From the NCBI GenBank assembly GCA_014858325.1, contig RKCM01000073.1:1-5640 (forward strand): DNA of 5,640 nt, written 5' to 3'. The DNA comes from Oscillospiraceae bacterium (lineage in GTDB: Bacteria; Bacillota; Clostridia; Oscillospirales; Ruminococcaceae). The position numbers and the translations under genes were made by a program. Positions 5,402 through 5,640 of the stretch are shown here, one piece after another; positions within the stretch are counted from its first letter, which is position 1; each line of letters begins with the position of its first letter. The notes beneath the pieces are model-generated. The model did no database searches. It saw only the letters and a program-made list of their open reading frames with translations, and was not told the origin of the DNA.

Positions 5402-5640
5402 TTACAGCGTGTACAGGATGTTTTTCACCTGACGAATCGTCTCTTCATCCGTCTGCCAGACCTCGAACTCCGAAAAGCCGGGCAGGCCCATGGGCACGCC
5501 CTCGCGGCGGAAGGTCATCCGGCTGTCGAGGACTTTTTTGCCCGAGAGGTGGAAGGCGTGGGCCCCTGTTGCAGCGGCCAGCGCCGGGAGGTTTTGCGGG
5601 GTGACGCCCGCACCCACCAAAATTTCAATGTCCGTTCCGG
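5402..5640 (-). CDS. cutC: CutC family protein, C-terminal part (5' end outside window)
   Basis: This is the last 78 residues of a CutC protein, a TIM-barrel family named for copper homeostasis in E. coli; its real biochemical role is unsettled. The frame is open to the window edge, entering with GTDIEILVGAGVTPQNL. Family marks are the VGAGVTPQN loop, GAHAFHLSGKK (visible residues 26-36, with a phosphate-binding-like turn), DSRMTFR (39-45), GVPMGLPG and SEFEVWQTDEETIRQV near the end. Full CutC proteins are around 220-250 residues, so roughly the last third is visible. A TTG codon at 5618-5620 could be misread as a start, but conserved CutC sequence continues upstream of it. The gene is convergent with the operon and ends at TAA (complement of 5402-5404). 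It is next to the shared terminator and is a separate transcription unit. Confidence 0.9.
   Translation of the reverse strand, partial: GTDIEILVGAGVTPQNLPALAAATGAHAFHLSGKKVLDSRMTFRREGVPMGLPGFSEFEVWQTDEETIRQVKNILYTL

Noticed and set aside
5362..5604. Small + strand frame after the U32 gene
   Set aside because: It runs through the terminator and antisense to conserved CutC sequence, without a ribosome binding site.

Overview
The window is a densely packed, G+C-rich stretch of a Gram-positive (Clostridia-type) chromosome. Protein features such as the RHRxxSFSxQSQRY form of ThyX, the GKATQ form of thymidylate kinase and the MltG/U32 pairing, together with palindromic intergenic repeats, suggest a gut Oscillospiraceae/Ruminococcaceae bacterium near Faecalibacterium, Gemmiger or Subdoligranulum. 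That assignment is recognition from memory, not a search.

Layout. Six genes run on the + strand as one apparent operon: the 3' end of a PcrA/UvrD DNA helicase (1-501), thyX flavin-dependent thymidylate synthase (507-1289), tmk-type thymidylate kinase (1282-1944), a GNAT-like acetyltransferase (2040-2858), mltG endolytic murein transglycosylase (2869-4008) and a U32-family protein of the TrhP type (4119-5339). A strong hairpin terminator (5367-5396) closes this run. A convergent gene on the - strand, the 3' part of cutC (5402 to beyond 5640), shares that terminator region. The first three genes overlap or nearly touch. There is no stretch above 300 bases without a gene.

Functionally, thyX and tmk perform consecutive steps, dUMP to dTMP to dTDP. 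They sit just behind a DNA-repair helicase, so the first half concerns DNA precursor supply and DNA maintenance. The second half joins septal/peptidoglycan metabolism (mltG) to a probable tRNA U34 hydroxylation enzyme. That resembles the Bacillus mltG-trmR-trhP1-trhP2 cluster, but no trmR lies between them here.

The two larger intergenic gaps (after tmk and after mltG) each hold a copy of the same palindromic repeat family in opposite orientations. Both start on the last base of the upstream stop codon. The other unusual object is the long Gly/Ser/Tyr/Arg-rich, FUS-like low-complexity linker in the helicase. I see no CRISPR array, tRNA, rRNA, transposase gene or obvious new defence system. 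The rest is ordinary chromosomal housekeeping DNA.
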